Assembly: GCA_037189585.1 (NCBI GenBank)
Contig: JBBCJA010000016.1
Span: forward strand, 1 to 64,000
Direction: 5' to 3'
Source: JAEXNA01 sp037189585
Lineage (GTDB): Bacteria; Vulcanimicrobiota; Xenobia; Xenobiales; JADMJV01
Length of the DNA: 64,000 nucleotides
Both the position numbers and the translations under genes were made by a program. Positions 17,181-25,954 of this stretch are shown piece by piece (position 1 is the stretch's first letter; each line of letters begins with the position of its first letter). Under the pieces are notes generated by a model, which saw only the letters and a list, made by a program, of their open reading frames with translations, had not been told where the DNA came from and did no database searches.

Positions 17181-17860
17181 CCGTTTGTCGCGAAGGCGAA
17201 GTCCATGTGGCGATACCCTTCCACGACCACGGTATGGGCTTTGGAACCAACAGCGTCACCGACAAGAAGTCGCTCGGAGGGCCCGACTCCATCTCTGGTC
17301 CAATCACGAGTGCCCACCACGACGTTCACTCGTTGAACGGGCAGGCGGGTATAGTCGTTCCTCGGAATAAGATATCCCGGCGGGTGAGGGCTGAAGAGCC
17401 AAAGTGTTTGTATGGGAACTAAGTCGCTGAGGGCAAGCAACAAAGCCGTGTCGGTTCCAAAGCTATGACCGGCGAGGTCGATCTCCGTGGCGCCGGTGCG
17501 GCGACGCACCTCCTCGACGGCCGCGGCGAGTTGGCGAAAGCGGCGCTCCCGCGCTGGGGGTCGATGGAGGCGCGAGCGGACCTTGATGGCGGACTCGCGG
17601 CCCGAGTAGCCAAGCGCGCGATACCACAGCAGGCGAAAAAGAGCGGGTAGCGCGGCCCAGCGGTCGCTACCAGGATGCCCGACACGAACGACGGGTTGAT
17701 TTCGGGAGAAGGCCTCGCACAGTCCACTGTAGTCTCGGAGCGAGGCCCCAAAGCCGGGAGAGAAGACCAGAGGAACGCCGCCCTCGACGTCCGAGGTGTA
17801 GAGAAGCGGACCCTCGTTGGTCCTCCAGTACTCCACGAAGCCCGCCCGTGGGCGTCTCAA
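17177..17860 (-). CDS. alpha/beta hydrolase fold protein
   Basis: The 227-residue cytosolic protein has the oxyanion-region strand VPLVFSPGFGASLRDY, the nucleophile elbow GHSFG (Ser), a late Asp in VVGTRDW and a His in EGYRHMDF, so a full Ser-Asp-His triad can be proposed. Substrate unknown; esterase- or lipase-like. It starts inside the last codons of the SDR gene (4-bp overlap), so the two are likely made together and may act on the same compound. Confidence 0.72.
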   Translation of the reverse strand: MRRPRAGFVEYWRTNEGPLLYTSDVEGGVPLVFSPGFGASLRDYSGLCEAFSRNQPVVRVGHPGSDRWAALPALFRLLWYRALGYSGRESAIKVRSRLHRPPARERRFRQLAAAVEEVRRRTGATEIDLAGHSFGTDTALLLALSDLVPIQTLWLFSPHPPGYLIPRNDYTRLPVQRVNVVVGTRDWTRDGVGPSERLLVGDAVGSKAHTVVVEGYRHMDFAFATNG

Positions 17861-18639
17861 TCTTTCCTTCTAGCCCAGCGTCGATGCAGGGTCATGAGCC
17901 GAGCGGTCAGGTTGGGCGCCATGGCGTCGAAGACGAATCCCCAACGAGTCAAAGCGCTACTGCAGATCTCCGCCTCGCGGGTTAAAATCGCCCGCTCGAT
18001 CAGGCCGGCGATCTTTTCCGGTGTCTGCACCAATCCCTTGGGTCGATAGCCCGCCGAGTCAAAGAACGGGGTGGAGACCGAGATGGGGAGAATTTCCGTC
18101 ACCGCGATTCCGTATTCGGCCACCTCCGCGCGCAAGGCCTGGGAAAAGCAGTGAGCAGCCCCCTTAGAGGCGCCGTAGGCCGACATTCGCTCCAAGCTGC
18201 GCCGAGCCGAGGCGGAGGAAACGTTGATGATGTGCCCTCGTCCTTGAAATTTCATGGCCTCGACGGCGGCACGGCAGATCGTCACCATAGAGAAAAAATT
18301 CACCGCGAAGACCCGCTGGAACTCCACGTCGGTGCTCTCCTCTAGGGTTTTGTGCAGCCCGATTCCGGCGTTGTTCACCACCACTTCGCAGAAGCCGACG
18401 CGCTCGTTCACTGTGGGGATAAATCCGCGCACAGCCTCGGCATCCAGCAGATCGAGGTCCGCCACCTCGGCGCGGCCGCCGAACTCTAAGATCTCCGCCT
18501 GAACCTGGCGCAGCGCCTCGGCTTGCTCTGAGGCCAGAACTACGCCGTATCCCGCCCGCGCCAAATGGATCGCGGTGACTTTTCCTATCCCGGAAGAGGA
18601 GCCGGTAATCGCGACCCATGGTTTCTCATAAGCTGTCAT
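17857..18639 (-). CDS. short-chain dehydrogenase/reductase
   Basis: A 260-residue classical SDR. Cofactor motif GSSSGIGK near the N-terminus, NNAG in the middle, catalytic Ser in INVSSASA and the Y-x-x-x-K pair in SAYGASKGA are all present. The residues after strand 2 give no clear choice between NAD and NADP. It lies upstream of the alpha/beta hydrolase and 79 bp downstream of ricT, across a DnaA-box-like cluster. Likely acts on lipids or small alcohols, but the substrate cannot be read from sequence. Confidence 0.8.
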   Translation of the reverse strand: MTAYEKPWVAITGSSSGIGKVTAIHLARAGYGVVLASEQAEALRQVQAEILEFGGRAEVADLDLLDAEAVRGFIPTVNERVGFCEVVVNNAGIGLHKTLEESTDVEFQRVFAVNFFSMVTICRAAVEAMKFQGRGHIINVSSASARRSLERMSAYGASKGAAHCFSQALRAEVAEYGIAVTEILPISVSTPFFDSAGYRPKGLVQTPEKIAGLIERAILTREAEICSSALTRWGFVFDAMAPNLTARLMTLHRRWARRKD

Positions 18640-18652
18640 GCCGGGGAAAGCC

Positions 18653-18699
18653 TGTGGATAACCTTGTGGATTTGTGGAGAACTTTTCCCATGCGGAAAA
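18653..18699. promoter_or_regulatory. cluster of three DnaA-box-like sites and an inverted repeat
   Basis: TGTGGATAA (18653-18661, a perfect match to the complement of the TTATCCACA consensus), TGTGGATTT (18665-18673) and TGTGGAGAA (18673-18681) lie in one orientation within 29 bp. They are followed by the inverted repeat TTTTCC-CATGC-GGAAAA (18683-18699). The cluster sits between ricT and the SDR gene. It could bind DnaA to control transcription, titrate DnaA, or be part of an origin region. No dnaA, dnaN or gyrase gene is in view. Confidence 0.5.
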
Positions 18700-18718
18700 C
18701 CTATGAGCTTAGGGTCTC

Positions 18719-19555
18719 TCACAGTGAACGCGAGCCGCATGAGGTGCAGCCCTTCCCTTCCTCGATGCGGGCTCTACCCAGGGGAATACGGTAAACTTCC
18801 GCTCGCCCGTCCTCATCTTCGTGGCGTACCAAAAGCGTGCGCCCGATGGGATCGACATCGAGTACCTCCACTTCGCCGTCCGGAGTGTCCAGCATACTAC
18901 CGGGCTGAGGAAGCTCTTGGCGCAGGGCCCGATAAGTTTCGTATTCGTAACGCAAGCAGCACATCAAACGTCCACAAACGCCTGAGATCTTATCCGGTTT
19001 CACGTGCAGCTGTTGTTCGCGAGCTAGCCGAATGGAAATGGAGGAGAACTCCCGCAGCCACAGGGTGCAACAACAAGTCAGTCCGCAAGGGCCGATACCG
19101 CCGACCATCTTAGCTCGGTCGCGTGACCCGATCTGGAAAAGCTCGATGCGCCGGCGGAACATCCCCACCAGTTCTCGGACCAGCGCGCGGAAATCCACTC
19201 GACCCTCGGCCCAGAAGTAGAAGACGAGCCTTTCACCACTCAGGGTGAGTCGGGTCTCCAAGAGCCGCATCTCGAGATCCATGTCGATAATAATGTTACG
19301 CGCTATTTCGAAGGCTTCCGCGCACTCCAGTCGATTCTGATAGTCGAGCTTGAGATCCTCGGCGGTCGCCAGGCGCAGGGCGTGGAAGGCCTCGGCCGGA
19401 GCATCTCCCACGAAAGGGATGGAAGCCGAGATGACTTTCCCCAGCTCTGTCCCTCGAGCGGTCTCCACCACCACCGTGTCACCTTGCTGAACCTCGAATT
19501 TCGGTTTGGGGTACAGATGGGGTTTGCCCACTCGCTCGAGCTCTACGGCCAACAT
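18719..19555 (-). CDS. ricT: RicT/YaaT-like PSP1-domain protein
   Basis: The 278-residue protein has the PSP1 C-terminal domain and the cysteine-rich block GPCGLTCCCTLWL followed by GVCGRLMCCLRYEYE, as in YaaT/RicT. In Bacillus RicT joins RicA and RicF in an Fe-S complex that aids RNase Y maturation and phosphorelay control. No ricA or ricF is seen here. The start at 19555 is set by AAGGAGGGG 9 nt upstream and lies 4 bp after the holB stop. A longer frame to 19648 overlaps holB and is unlikely. Member of the decarboxylase-ATPase-tmk-holB-ricT operon. Confidence 0.87.
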   Translation of the reverse strand: MLAVELERVGKPHLYPKPKFEVQQGDTVVVETARGTELGKVISASIPFVGDAPAEAFHALRLATAEDLKLDYQNRLECAEAFEIARNIIIDMDLEMRLLETRLTLSGERLVFYFWAEGRVDFRALVRELVGMFRRRIELFQIGSRDRAKMVGGIGPCGLTCCCTLWLREFSSISIRLAREQQLHVKPDKISGVCGRLMCCLRYEYETYRALRQELPQPGSMLDTPDGEVEVLDVDPIGRTLLVRHEDEDGRAEVYRIPLGRARIEEGKGCTSCGSRSL

Positions 19556-19559
19556 GGGA

Positions 19560-20561
19560 TTAGACCCCTCCTTTGGCCAGAGCCAGGCACATCCGCTGCA
19601 GCAGAATTTTGGGGCTGACGTTGGCGTGTCGATGCTGGTCGGCTTCATCGATCGAGCGTAGCATTTTTCGTAGAGTCACCGAGGACAGCTCTTGAATACG
19701 CGCTTTCATGCTGACTAAATGAGCTTCGTGGGTGACAAGGTCGGGACAGCCGGAACCCAACATCAACAGGTCGCGATAGACGGCGTAAGCCAGGGCCAAA
19801 ATCACGTCCACCCCTCCGAGCTTGAGTTTTTCCAACTTGGCCGCGGTTTCGGTGGCGCCCCAGAGGTCTTGGCCGGGAAGGTCCAGGAAAAGCTCCACCG
19901 CTTCATCTCGCCGGGTCAAGGCCTCGGGAGTAGCTAAGAAAGAAAGAGCCAATCCTGGAATTCCCCGTCCCAGACGCGCGAGTTCGTGGGCTTTTGAGCT
20001 CTCCGCGCCATGGTCGCGTAAGAGGCCGGCGATCGCCTCCTCGCTCAGGGGGGAGAAGCGGACGGCTCGGCAACGACTGACCACAGTTGGAATCAAAGCC
20101 CCAAAAAGCGGAGTGACCAATACGATGATGGCGGTACGGGGCGGCTCTTCCAGCGTCTTGAGCAGCGCGTTTTGGGCCTCATCGGTCAGTTTTTCCGCAT
20201 TTTCAACCACTAGAATGCGAAAGTTTCCCTCGAAAGGGGCGTACTCGAGTTGGTGGATAGCCTCTCGAATCTCTCCCACGCCGATAACCGTCTTATTTTC
20301 CGGGACAGTGGCGAAATGAAGGTCAGGGTGTCCGTTCCCAAGGATCTTGCGGCAGGAGTTGCACCCCCCGCAGGGCGCGGCCGCTTCCTGGTCCAGGCAG
20401 TTCAGAAAAGCCGCGTACCAAACCGCGGTTAGACGTTTGCCGATGCCGGCCGGTCCCGAGAAGACTAAGGAAGGAAAGGGCTCACGACGACCGGCCCCGC
20501 GAAGGGCGGCCTGGGTGGAGTCTTGCCCCACCAGTTTGCGGAAGTCGTGGGCCTCCGTCAC
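19560..20561 (-). CDS. holB: DNA polymerase III delta-prime subunit
   Basis: Clamp-loader subunit of the replicase, 333 residues. Walker A-like GPAGIGKRL near residue 36 is followed by a Zn-binding CGGCNSC pattern with a preceding Cys. NAEKLTDEAQNALLKTLEEPP is the typical sensor-region block, with SRCRAVRF (SRC motif) after it. The C-terminal domain is helical. It lies 4 bp after tmk and 4 bp before ricT, the arrangement also known in Bacillus (without the yaaQ and yaaR genes that separate tmk from holB there). Confidence 0.88.
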   Translation of the reverse strand: MTEAHDFRKLVGQDSTQAALRGAGRREPFPSLVFSGPAGIGKRLTAVWYAAFLNCLDQEAAAPCGGCNSCRKILGNGHPDLHFATVPENKTVIGVGEIREAIHQLEYAPFEGNFRILVVENAEKLTDEAQNALLKTLEEPPRTAIIVLVTPLFGALIPTVVSRCRAVRFSPLSEEAIAGLLRDHGAESSKAHELARLGRGIPGLALSFLATPEALTRRDEAVELFLDLPGQDLWGATETAAKLEKLKLGGVDVILALAYAVYRDLLMLGSGCPDLVTHEAHLVSMKARIQELSSVTLRKMLRSIDEADQHRHANVSPKILLQRMCLALAKGGV

Positions 20562-20565
20562 GGTC

Positions 20566-21252
20566 CTACTCCGGGCGTCCGAAGGAGAGTCTGCCGGGGT
20601 CGGGCAGCTTTTTGCGCACCAGATCCATGGTCAGGTCGGCGATTTTGGCCGCCAACGGCTCCGGCTCTCCCGTGCCGTCCAAGACGCGAAAACGGAACGG
20701 CTCCTCGGTGGCGATTTCCATATAGCCTTCCCGAACTCGCTCATAGAATCCCAAGTCCAGCTGCTCGAAGCGATCCATTTTGGTCAGAGTCTCCACCGAG
20801 CGGGTGCGCACACGCGATAGCCCGCGTGCCGGTTCGATATCGATCAGAAAGGTGACGTCGGGGCGCACACCCCAGGAGCAGATGTCGGAGATCTCCCGGA
20901 TTTGGGTGGGGTGAACGCCTCGACCGTAGCCCTGATAGGCTAGCGTCGCGTCGGTGAAACGGTCGCAGATGACGATGGTCCCCTCGCCTATTCGAGGCCG
21001 GATCACCTGCTCCACCAGTTGAGAACGGGAAGCCGCGAACAAGAACACCTCGGTCAAAGGGCTCATGTCGTCGTAGGCGGAGTCGGCCAGAATTCCACGC
21101 AGAGCCTCTCCAACCGCGGTGCCTCCGGGCTCGCGCACCAGGGTCACCGGGTACCCCAAGCTCTCCAGCCGTTCGGCCAGGAGTTTAGCCTGAGTGCTCT
21201 TACCCGCCCCCTCAAGACCCTCGAACGTGATGAACAGACCTTCCAAACTCAT
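20566..21252 (-). CDS. tmk: thymidylate kinase
   Basis: Phosphorylates dTMP to dTDP, an essential step of dTTP supply. The 228-residue protein shows the P-loop FEGLEGAGKSTQAKLL, the LVREPGGT motif (with the DR-like base-binding region CDRFTDATLAYQGYGRG) and the TFLIDIEP strand. A lid region follows. It is slightly longer than usual at the C-terminus. The operon position next to holB is conserved in many bacteria. Confidence 0.93.
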   Translation of the reverse strand: MSLEGLFITFEGLEGAGKSTQAKLLAERLESLGYPVTLVREPGGTAVGEALRGILADSAYDDMSPLTEVFLFAASRSQLVEQVIRPRIGEGTIVICDRFTDATLAYQGYGRGVHPTQIREISDICSWGVRPDVTFLIDIEPARGLSRVRTRSVETLTKMDRFEQLDLGFYERVREGYMEIATEEPFRFRVLDGTGEPEPLAAKIADLTMDLVRKKLPDPGRLSFGRPE

Positions 21253-21274
21253 CTCTAACGCCTCTAATCCTTTC

Positions 21275-22846
21275 CTATGCCGATCGATAGATTCGGACGT
21301 ATCGATGCGGCTCGCTTCCCACGCTTTTCGAGGCCAGTCCCTTGTTGTCGGCGGTCTCGTGCTGCAACCGGCGTATCGCCGGAGCCTGCGGGGAGAGATC
21401 GATCGGCCGGCCCGTGTCGCTCACCTTCCGTATCGCCTGCTCGGTTTCCCGCAAAGCCAGCTCTTCCGGCGTCAGATCCTCGATCTCGTAGTACTCTTTG
21501 AGGAACTGCTGAATCTGCGCCACGGTGTTGGAACGGATGGTGTGAATGGGAATGTTCTTCTGCGCCATCTGATCGAACTTGGCGACCCCCCGCCGCGCCT
21601 GCCCTTTGACCGTCAGCACAAAGTCGGCGATCTGCCAGTCACGCACGATCTCGGCCGGGATAGCCAGCGTTCGAATAGCCCGCTCCAGGCGATTGCGGCT
21701 GACCGAGTAGGGGAAGATCTTGGCCCCCTCCACCACCTTGTGTCCGGGCGGCGGCGGCGCCAGCGAGCGACGACTCTCCCTGTCTTCTTTTCCCTCGATG
21801 CGGTGGTTGTAGGCTAAGAACTCGCTGTTGGAGGACTGCACCACCTGAACGCTCTCGCCGTCGCGCACCCGAATTTCGGGAAGCGGCTTCTCGTCGCGCA
21901 AGAGCAAGTCCACCACCGTGGCCACGTCGTTGTGGATGACGAAGGTGTTCTTGTCCTGAATCTCCACCACCACTTCGAAGGTGGGAGGAGAACGGCGCTC
22001 GAGAACCGATTTCTGGGTGCGCCGCCGCCGGGCTTCCTCGTCGGACAAGGTGACCGATTGGATCCCTCCGATCAGATCGGAGAGGGTCGGGTTTAAGATC
22101 AGGTTCTCCAGAGTGTTTCCATGAGCGGTGGCCACCAGCATCACGCCTCGTTCGGCGATGGTGCGGGCGGCGTAGGCTTCGGCCTCGGTTCCGATCTCGT
22201 CCACCACGATTACCTGCGGCATGTGGTTTTCCACCGCCTCGATCATCACCGCATGTTGGTAGTCCGAGCGCGGCACTTGCATGCGGCGAGCCAGCCCAAT
22301 GCCGGGGTGAGGAATGTCGCCGTCGCCCGCGATCTCGTTAGAAGTGTCCACGATGACCACTCGTCGACTTTCCTCGTCGGCCAGAACACGCGCGATCTCT
22401 CGCAAAAGCGTGGTTTTCCCCACACCGGGACGGCCCAGCAGCAGAATGCTCTTGTGGCTCTTGACCACGTCTTTGAGCACCTCCACCGTGCCGAGAACAG
22501 CCCGACCGATACGACAGGTCAGCCCGATGATGGTGCCGACTCGGTTGCGGATGGCCGAGATACGGTGCAAAGTACGCTCGATACCGGCGCGGTTGTCGCT
22601 ACCGAAAGTACCTACCCGCGAGGTGACATACTCGATGTCCTCACGCGTGGTCGGAGAGTCGCCCAGGGGGTAGCACCTCTCGGGGAAGCGCGCCTCGGGG
22701 AGACGACCCAGGTCGCAGACGATCTCCATCAGGTCGGCCGGGTCGCCGGGAAGCCTGGCCACCTCGCGACGGAAAGACTCGGGCAGAATATCGAGTAAAA
22801 TTCTGAGGTCGTCGATGGTCACATTTTGACGGGAAAAACTATTCAT
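21275..22846 (-). CDS. AAA ATPase with C-terminal R3H-like domain (Ycf45/SpoIIIAA-like)
   Basis: A 523-residue protein. The N-terminal half is a RecA/AAA-type ATPase: Walker A LLLGRPGVGKTTLLREIA, the block DTSNEIAGDGDIPHPGIGLARR, and Walker B VIVVDEIGTEAEA. This is the pattern of SpoIIIAA and of Ycf45 of cyanobacteria and plastids. A linker leads to a C-terminal part (from about residue 375: NRLERAIRTLAIPAEIV) resembling an R3H single-strand nucleic-acid-binding domain, followed by a short coiled segment. AGGAG six bases before the ATG at 22846 sets the start. It overlaps the decarboxylase gene by 8 bp. Its exact role is unknown. Confidence 0.8.
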   Translation of the reverse strand: MNSFSRQNVTIDDLRILLDILPESFRREVARLPGDPADLMEIVCDLGRLPEARFPERCYPLGDSPTTREDIEYVTSRVGTFGSDNRAGIERTLHRISAIRNRVGTIIGLTCRIGRAVLGTVEVLKDVVKSHKSILLLGRPGVGKTTLLREIARVLADEESRRVVIVDTSNEIAGDGDIPHPGIGLARRMQVPRSDYQHAVMIEAVENHMPQVIVVDEIGTEAEAYAARTIAERGVMLVATAHGNTLENLILNPTLSDLIGGIQSVTLSDEEARRRRTQKSVLERRSPPTFEVVVEIQDKNTFVIHNDVATVVDLLLRDEKPLPEIRVRDGESVQVVQSSNSEFLAYNHRIEGKEDRESRRSLAPPPPGHKVVEGAKIFPYSVSRNRLERAIRTLAIPAEIVRDWQIADFVLTVKGQARRGVAKFDQMAQKNIPIHTIRSNTVAQIQQFLKEYYEIEDLTPEELALRETEQAIRKVSDTGRPIDLSPQAPAIRRLQHETADNKGLASKSVGSEPHRYVRIYRSA

Positions 22847-24284
22847 CACAAACTCCTAGGGTGGAAAGCGACGGATCCCAGGCCCCTTGAATTCGCCCAC
22901 CCGCCCGTTGGCGAGAGAGGAGCTCGGAAAGTAAGGGGGCCTCGATCCGTTCCCCCGGCAGAATCCAGGGGATTCCGGGGGGATACAGGGTGATGGTCTC
23001 GGCCGAGATTCCACCGATCGCGTCTTCCGCCATGACCTGTCTGTGGGAAGCCATGAAAGCGTTCCGGGGGACGAAGGTCTGACGGGAAAACTCGAGAGGT
23101 CGGGAGATGGCGTCTTTGGGTTCCCGCTGGGGGAAAGACGCGATAGCCGAGACGAACCGTTCGAGATGCTCCTCGGTGTGCCCGGCCGTTAAGACCAGCA
23201 CCACCCCGAAGAGATCCGACATCTCTACTTGTTGACCATGTTCATGACGAAGTTTCGCCTCCAATTCATAGCCCGTATAGCCTCGGGCCAGTGCGGATAC
23301 CACCAGGTGGGTGGGATCCCATGCGGGGGAAACCCCACTAGGAGTCCCAAGTTCCGCACCTTTGCAAAAGATCCCCTCGAGGCTGCTGAGCTCCTGTCGC
23401 GCTAGCTTCGCGAGTCGCGCTAAACCTTCTAGGACCTCTCGTCCGCGCAGTGCGTAGTGGCGCCGCGCGGCATCCAAGGAGGTCACCAGGAGAGCCGAGG
23501 GAGAGCTGGTCTGTAAGGTGCGCAGAACAGCGTCGAGTTTTTGACGATCAACGCGATCGCCCTTGAGGTGCAGCATGGCGCTCTGGGTCAGGCTGGGCAG
23601 CATCTTGTGGGTGCTCTGCACCGTCAGGTCGGCTCCGGCACAGACGGCGGAGCGGGGGAATCCGGGGTGAAAAGACAGGTGAGCACCCCACGCCTCGTCC
23701 ACCAAGGCCAGTTTTCCGTGGTGATGGATGGTCTCGACGACCTTCTCGATGTCGCAAGTATGGCCGTGATAGCTGGGAGAGGTGACGACCACCGCCTTGG
23801 CTTCGGGATGCCTCCGGAGAGCCTCCTCAATGTTCGCCACCGTGGGAACAGAGAAGACTCCTAGCTCGGAGTCGAAGGCAGGGAGATAGGTCGCCGCGGT
23901 GGCCCCACTGAGAATGAAGCCGCTCCAGACGGAGCGGTGGGCGTTGCGGGGGACTAAGACGAGGTCTCCCGCAACGCTGCAAGCGAGCAGCATGGCCTGA
24001 TTTCCCACCGTGGATCCGTTGACCAGAAAGTGGGTCTGGTCCGCGCTGAAGGCATGCGCCGCCAGTCGCTGGGCCTCTCCCAGTTGTCCGTGAGGATGAT
24101 GCAGATCATCGATCCCCATCACCTCCGTAATATCGGCCTTTAGGGCATCGAATCCGAGAAAGCTTGCGAACTCGGAGTCCGCGCCAAGCCCGCCCTGGTG
24201 CCCAGGTACATGAAAGGAAAGAATACCTTGCGACACATGGTCGCGGACAGCTTCAAAATAAGGAGAGTGACTTGGGTGCTTCAA
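22839..24284 (-). CDS. Orn/Lys/Arg decarboxylase family PLP enzyme
   Basis: A fold-type I PLP enzyme of 481 residues, of the short form found as YaaO or SpeA in Bacillus. Family blocks: SFHVPGHQGG, DITEVMGIDDLHHPHG, FLVNGSTVGNQAM, VVVTSPSYHGHTCD, VDEAWGAHLSFHP, and the PLP-lysine block STHKMLPSLTQSAM. The C-terminal domain ends with TLYPPGIPWILPGE. The substrate (arginine, lysine or ornithine) cannot be told. It likely feeds polyamine synthesis. Second gene of the minus-strand operon, 7 bp after the endonuclease-like gene. Confidence 0.83.
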   Translation of the reverse strand: MKHPSHSPYFEAVRDHVSQGILSFHVPGHQGGLGADSEFASFLGFDALKADITEVMGIDDLHHPHGQLGEAQRLAAHAFSADQTHFLVNGSTVGNQAMLLACSVAGDLVLVPRNAHRSVWSGFILSGATAATYLPAFDSELGVFSVPTVANIEEALRRHPEAKAVVVTSPSYHGHTCDIEKVVETIHHHGKLALVDEAWGAHLSFHPGFPRSAVCAGADLTVQSTHKMLPSLTQSAMLHLKGDRVDRQKLDAVLRTLQTSSPSALLVTSLDAARRHYALRGREVLEGLARLAKLARQELSSLEGIFCKGAELGTPSGVSPAWDPTHLVVSALARGYTGYELEAKLRHEHGQQVEMSDLFGVVLVLTAGHTEEHLERFVSAIASFPQREPKDAISRPLEFSRQTFVPRNAFMASHRQVMAEDAIGGISAETITLYPPGIPWILPGERIEAPLLSELLSRQRAGGRIQGAWDPSLSTLGVCDE

Positions 24285-24291
24285 GTATCGA

Positions 24292-25305
24292 CTAAGCGCC
24301 CTTCAGCCCTTGAGTGAAGTCCACGGCGTTGGCCATCTCGGGAAAATCGATCAGGGGATTCCGGTTCCCTTGCATCTCCTCGATGGCGGCGTTGCGGTGC
24401 TTCTCCCACAGGTCCGGGGGGTAGCGGCGGTTCCAGTCCAGCATCCGCTGAATGTCGGCCGAGTCGTACCGATCCACGTCGCCGGGATAACGAAGCAGGA
24501 AGTAGAGAGTTGCCCGAGCCGCGGCGCCTTTACCTCCGGCCGGCTCAAAGGTTCGCTCCGGCCCGATCGTCCCGCACTGGTCACGCCAGTCATCCTTAGG
24601 GTTCTCGAACTCGTCGTACGGGAGATTTCCCCGCCGGCTGTTGCAGCGAGAATCGCAGGCGAACAGGTGGTGTAGATCGCCGCGCTGTGGCTGGGCCTTG
24701 CCAAACCAGGACTGCGGCACGACGTGCTCACAGTTGAGCGCCGCCGCTTCCTGGGTGGCGAACGCCGTGGCCGCCGCTTCGGGAGATAGCGCCGTGAAAG
24801 CGAGAGCGTTTTCCGCCTGGCGCCGAAGCTGCCCGACTTCCCAGTCCTCCACGATCGCTTTTTCCACCGCGATGGTCACGTTGGAATAGATGGAACGAAG
24901 CTGACCGTTGGGTTGCAGGTCTACCCAGGGATAGACGTAACGAGCGGGGCGATAGTCCAAAACCGTGGTGTGAGAGTCCTGAAGCTTCTTGGAGAGCTGC
25001 TGGAAAAGCGACTTCCCGTCAGCCTTCCAGTCGACATCCTTATAGTAGATCTGTCGCGCGGCACTGTCCTTACTCTCGTTATAGTACTCGCGGTCGGAGA
25101 ATCCGCGAAATTCGGCCAGCGCGTCATTCAAACCCGTCGAGTCCATGGGCCTACGGACCGGTAGGGCGTTCTCGGGATCGTCTCCTTTGCAGCTCAGGCA
25201 TACCGAGTCACCCTTCATGGGGGTTACCTCGCAGGTCGTTCCCTTGTTAACGAGGCGCTGCGATGGGACGTAGGAGGCGCGGTCTCGGATAGGTCCCAAA
25301 GTCAT
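24292..25305 (-). CDS. endonuclease I family (beta-beta-alpha metal) nuclease
   Basis: The 337-residue protein carries the endonuclease I core: NCEHVVPQSWF with the catalytic His, then RGDLHHLFACDSRCNSRRGNLPY, with the metal-binding Asn. Members such as EndA and NucM cut DNA and RNA and are normally exported. Here no signal peptide is visible, and the N-terminal 60 residues with CLSC are not a known domain. Either the protein acts inside the cell or its true N-terminus differs. It is the first gene of the operon that runs through to ricT. Confidence 0.75.
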   Translation of the reverse strand: MTLGPIRDRASYVPSQRLVNKGTTCEVTPMKGDSVCLSCKGDDPENALPVRRPMDSTGLNDALAEFRGFSDREYYNESKDSAARQIYYKDVDWKADGKSLFQQLSKKLQDSHTTVLDYRPARYVYPWVDLQPNGQLRSIYSNVTIAVEKAIVEDWEVGQLRRQAENALAFTALSPEAAATAFATQEAAALNCEHVVPQSWFGKAQPQRGDLHHLFACDSRCNSRRGNLPYDEFENPKDDWRDQCGTIGPERTFEPAGGKGAAARATLYFLLRYPGDVDRYDSADIQRMLDWNRRYPPDLWEKHRNAAIEEMQGNRNPLIDFPEMANAVDFTQGLKGA

Positions 25306-25444
25306 GAACAGCCAGTGTAGATCCTCAAAACGTCGTTTTTGTTAAAAGATTGTGACATCTTCGGGAGGCGGGTAGACTATTTGCCCCTTTAGGGGAAATA
25401 TACTATCAGGAGCGACCATCGCTCGAGATTCAAGGGAAAAGGGT

Positions 25445-25786
25445 ATGCGGATGAGCTTACGGCGGACATCGTTTCGAAGCGTGATAGACGCCTCGCTTTG
25501 CCGTCGCCGAGAGCCTCGTCAGCGTTGGCAGGCGAGCACCGTGACCACCTGGCTGCCCGGCGAACGCCCTACCGTGGTCTCGGTCATCGAGGCCGACGTG
25601 CGTGGCGCGCGCTTGATGTTCCCTTTCTACGTGGAAACCAACGACCGCGTTCATGTCGCTTTCAAGGACGAGCTTGGCTACTATCAGGCCCGCGTCGCTC
25701 GCATCGCCTGGACCCAGAATTTGGGAACTTCCGGCACCATCGTGGCCGGTGTGGCTTTTGACGAAGAGCTGAGCCTGGCGGCATAG
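25445..25786 (+). CDS. PilZ-like small domain protein, paralogue 1
   Basis: A 113-residue protein with an arginine-rich N-terminus (RRREPRQRW) and a beta-barrel-like body ending with VARIAWTQNLGTSGTIVAGVAF. The layout resembles PilZ c-di-GMP receptors: an Arg motif, then ADVRGARLMFPF in place of the D/N-x-S-x-x-G motif. That motif is degenerate, so c-di-GMP binding is doubtful. Two paralogues follow at 26793 and 27245. Upstream (25384-25395) there is a CCCCT-TT-AGGGG inverted repeat. Confidence 0.6.
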   Translation: MRMSLRRTSFRSVIDASLCRRREPRQRWQASTVTTWLPGERPTVVSVIEADVRGARLMFPFYVETNDRVHVAFKDELGYYQARVARIAWTQNLGTSGTIVAGVAFDEELSLAA

Positions 25787-25954
25787 TTTTATGGGCTTCG
25801 TTGATTTCTTTTCAATCGGAACAAGCTTTCCTTATCCCTTGCTTTAAGGGTGAGCGGAGCGAAAGAATACCTTCTTTCTATACCGTTGTTTACTTCTGGA
25901 GATTTAATCATGAAATAAACTTGCCTTGAAATACTAAGATTTTAGGGTATAGTC

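Noticed and set aside
22121..22798. 225-codon plus-strand frame opposite the AAA/R3H ATPase
   Set aside because: Antisense shadow of a conserved ATPase with Walker motifs; His-rich low-complexity translation.
25921..25954. Promoter-like TTGAAA-N16-TATAGT just before the CAP gene
   Set aside because: The -10 box ends one base before the start codon, so transcription would begin inside the coding region; no later start would keep the signal peptide. The AGGG within it serves better as ribosome site.
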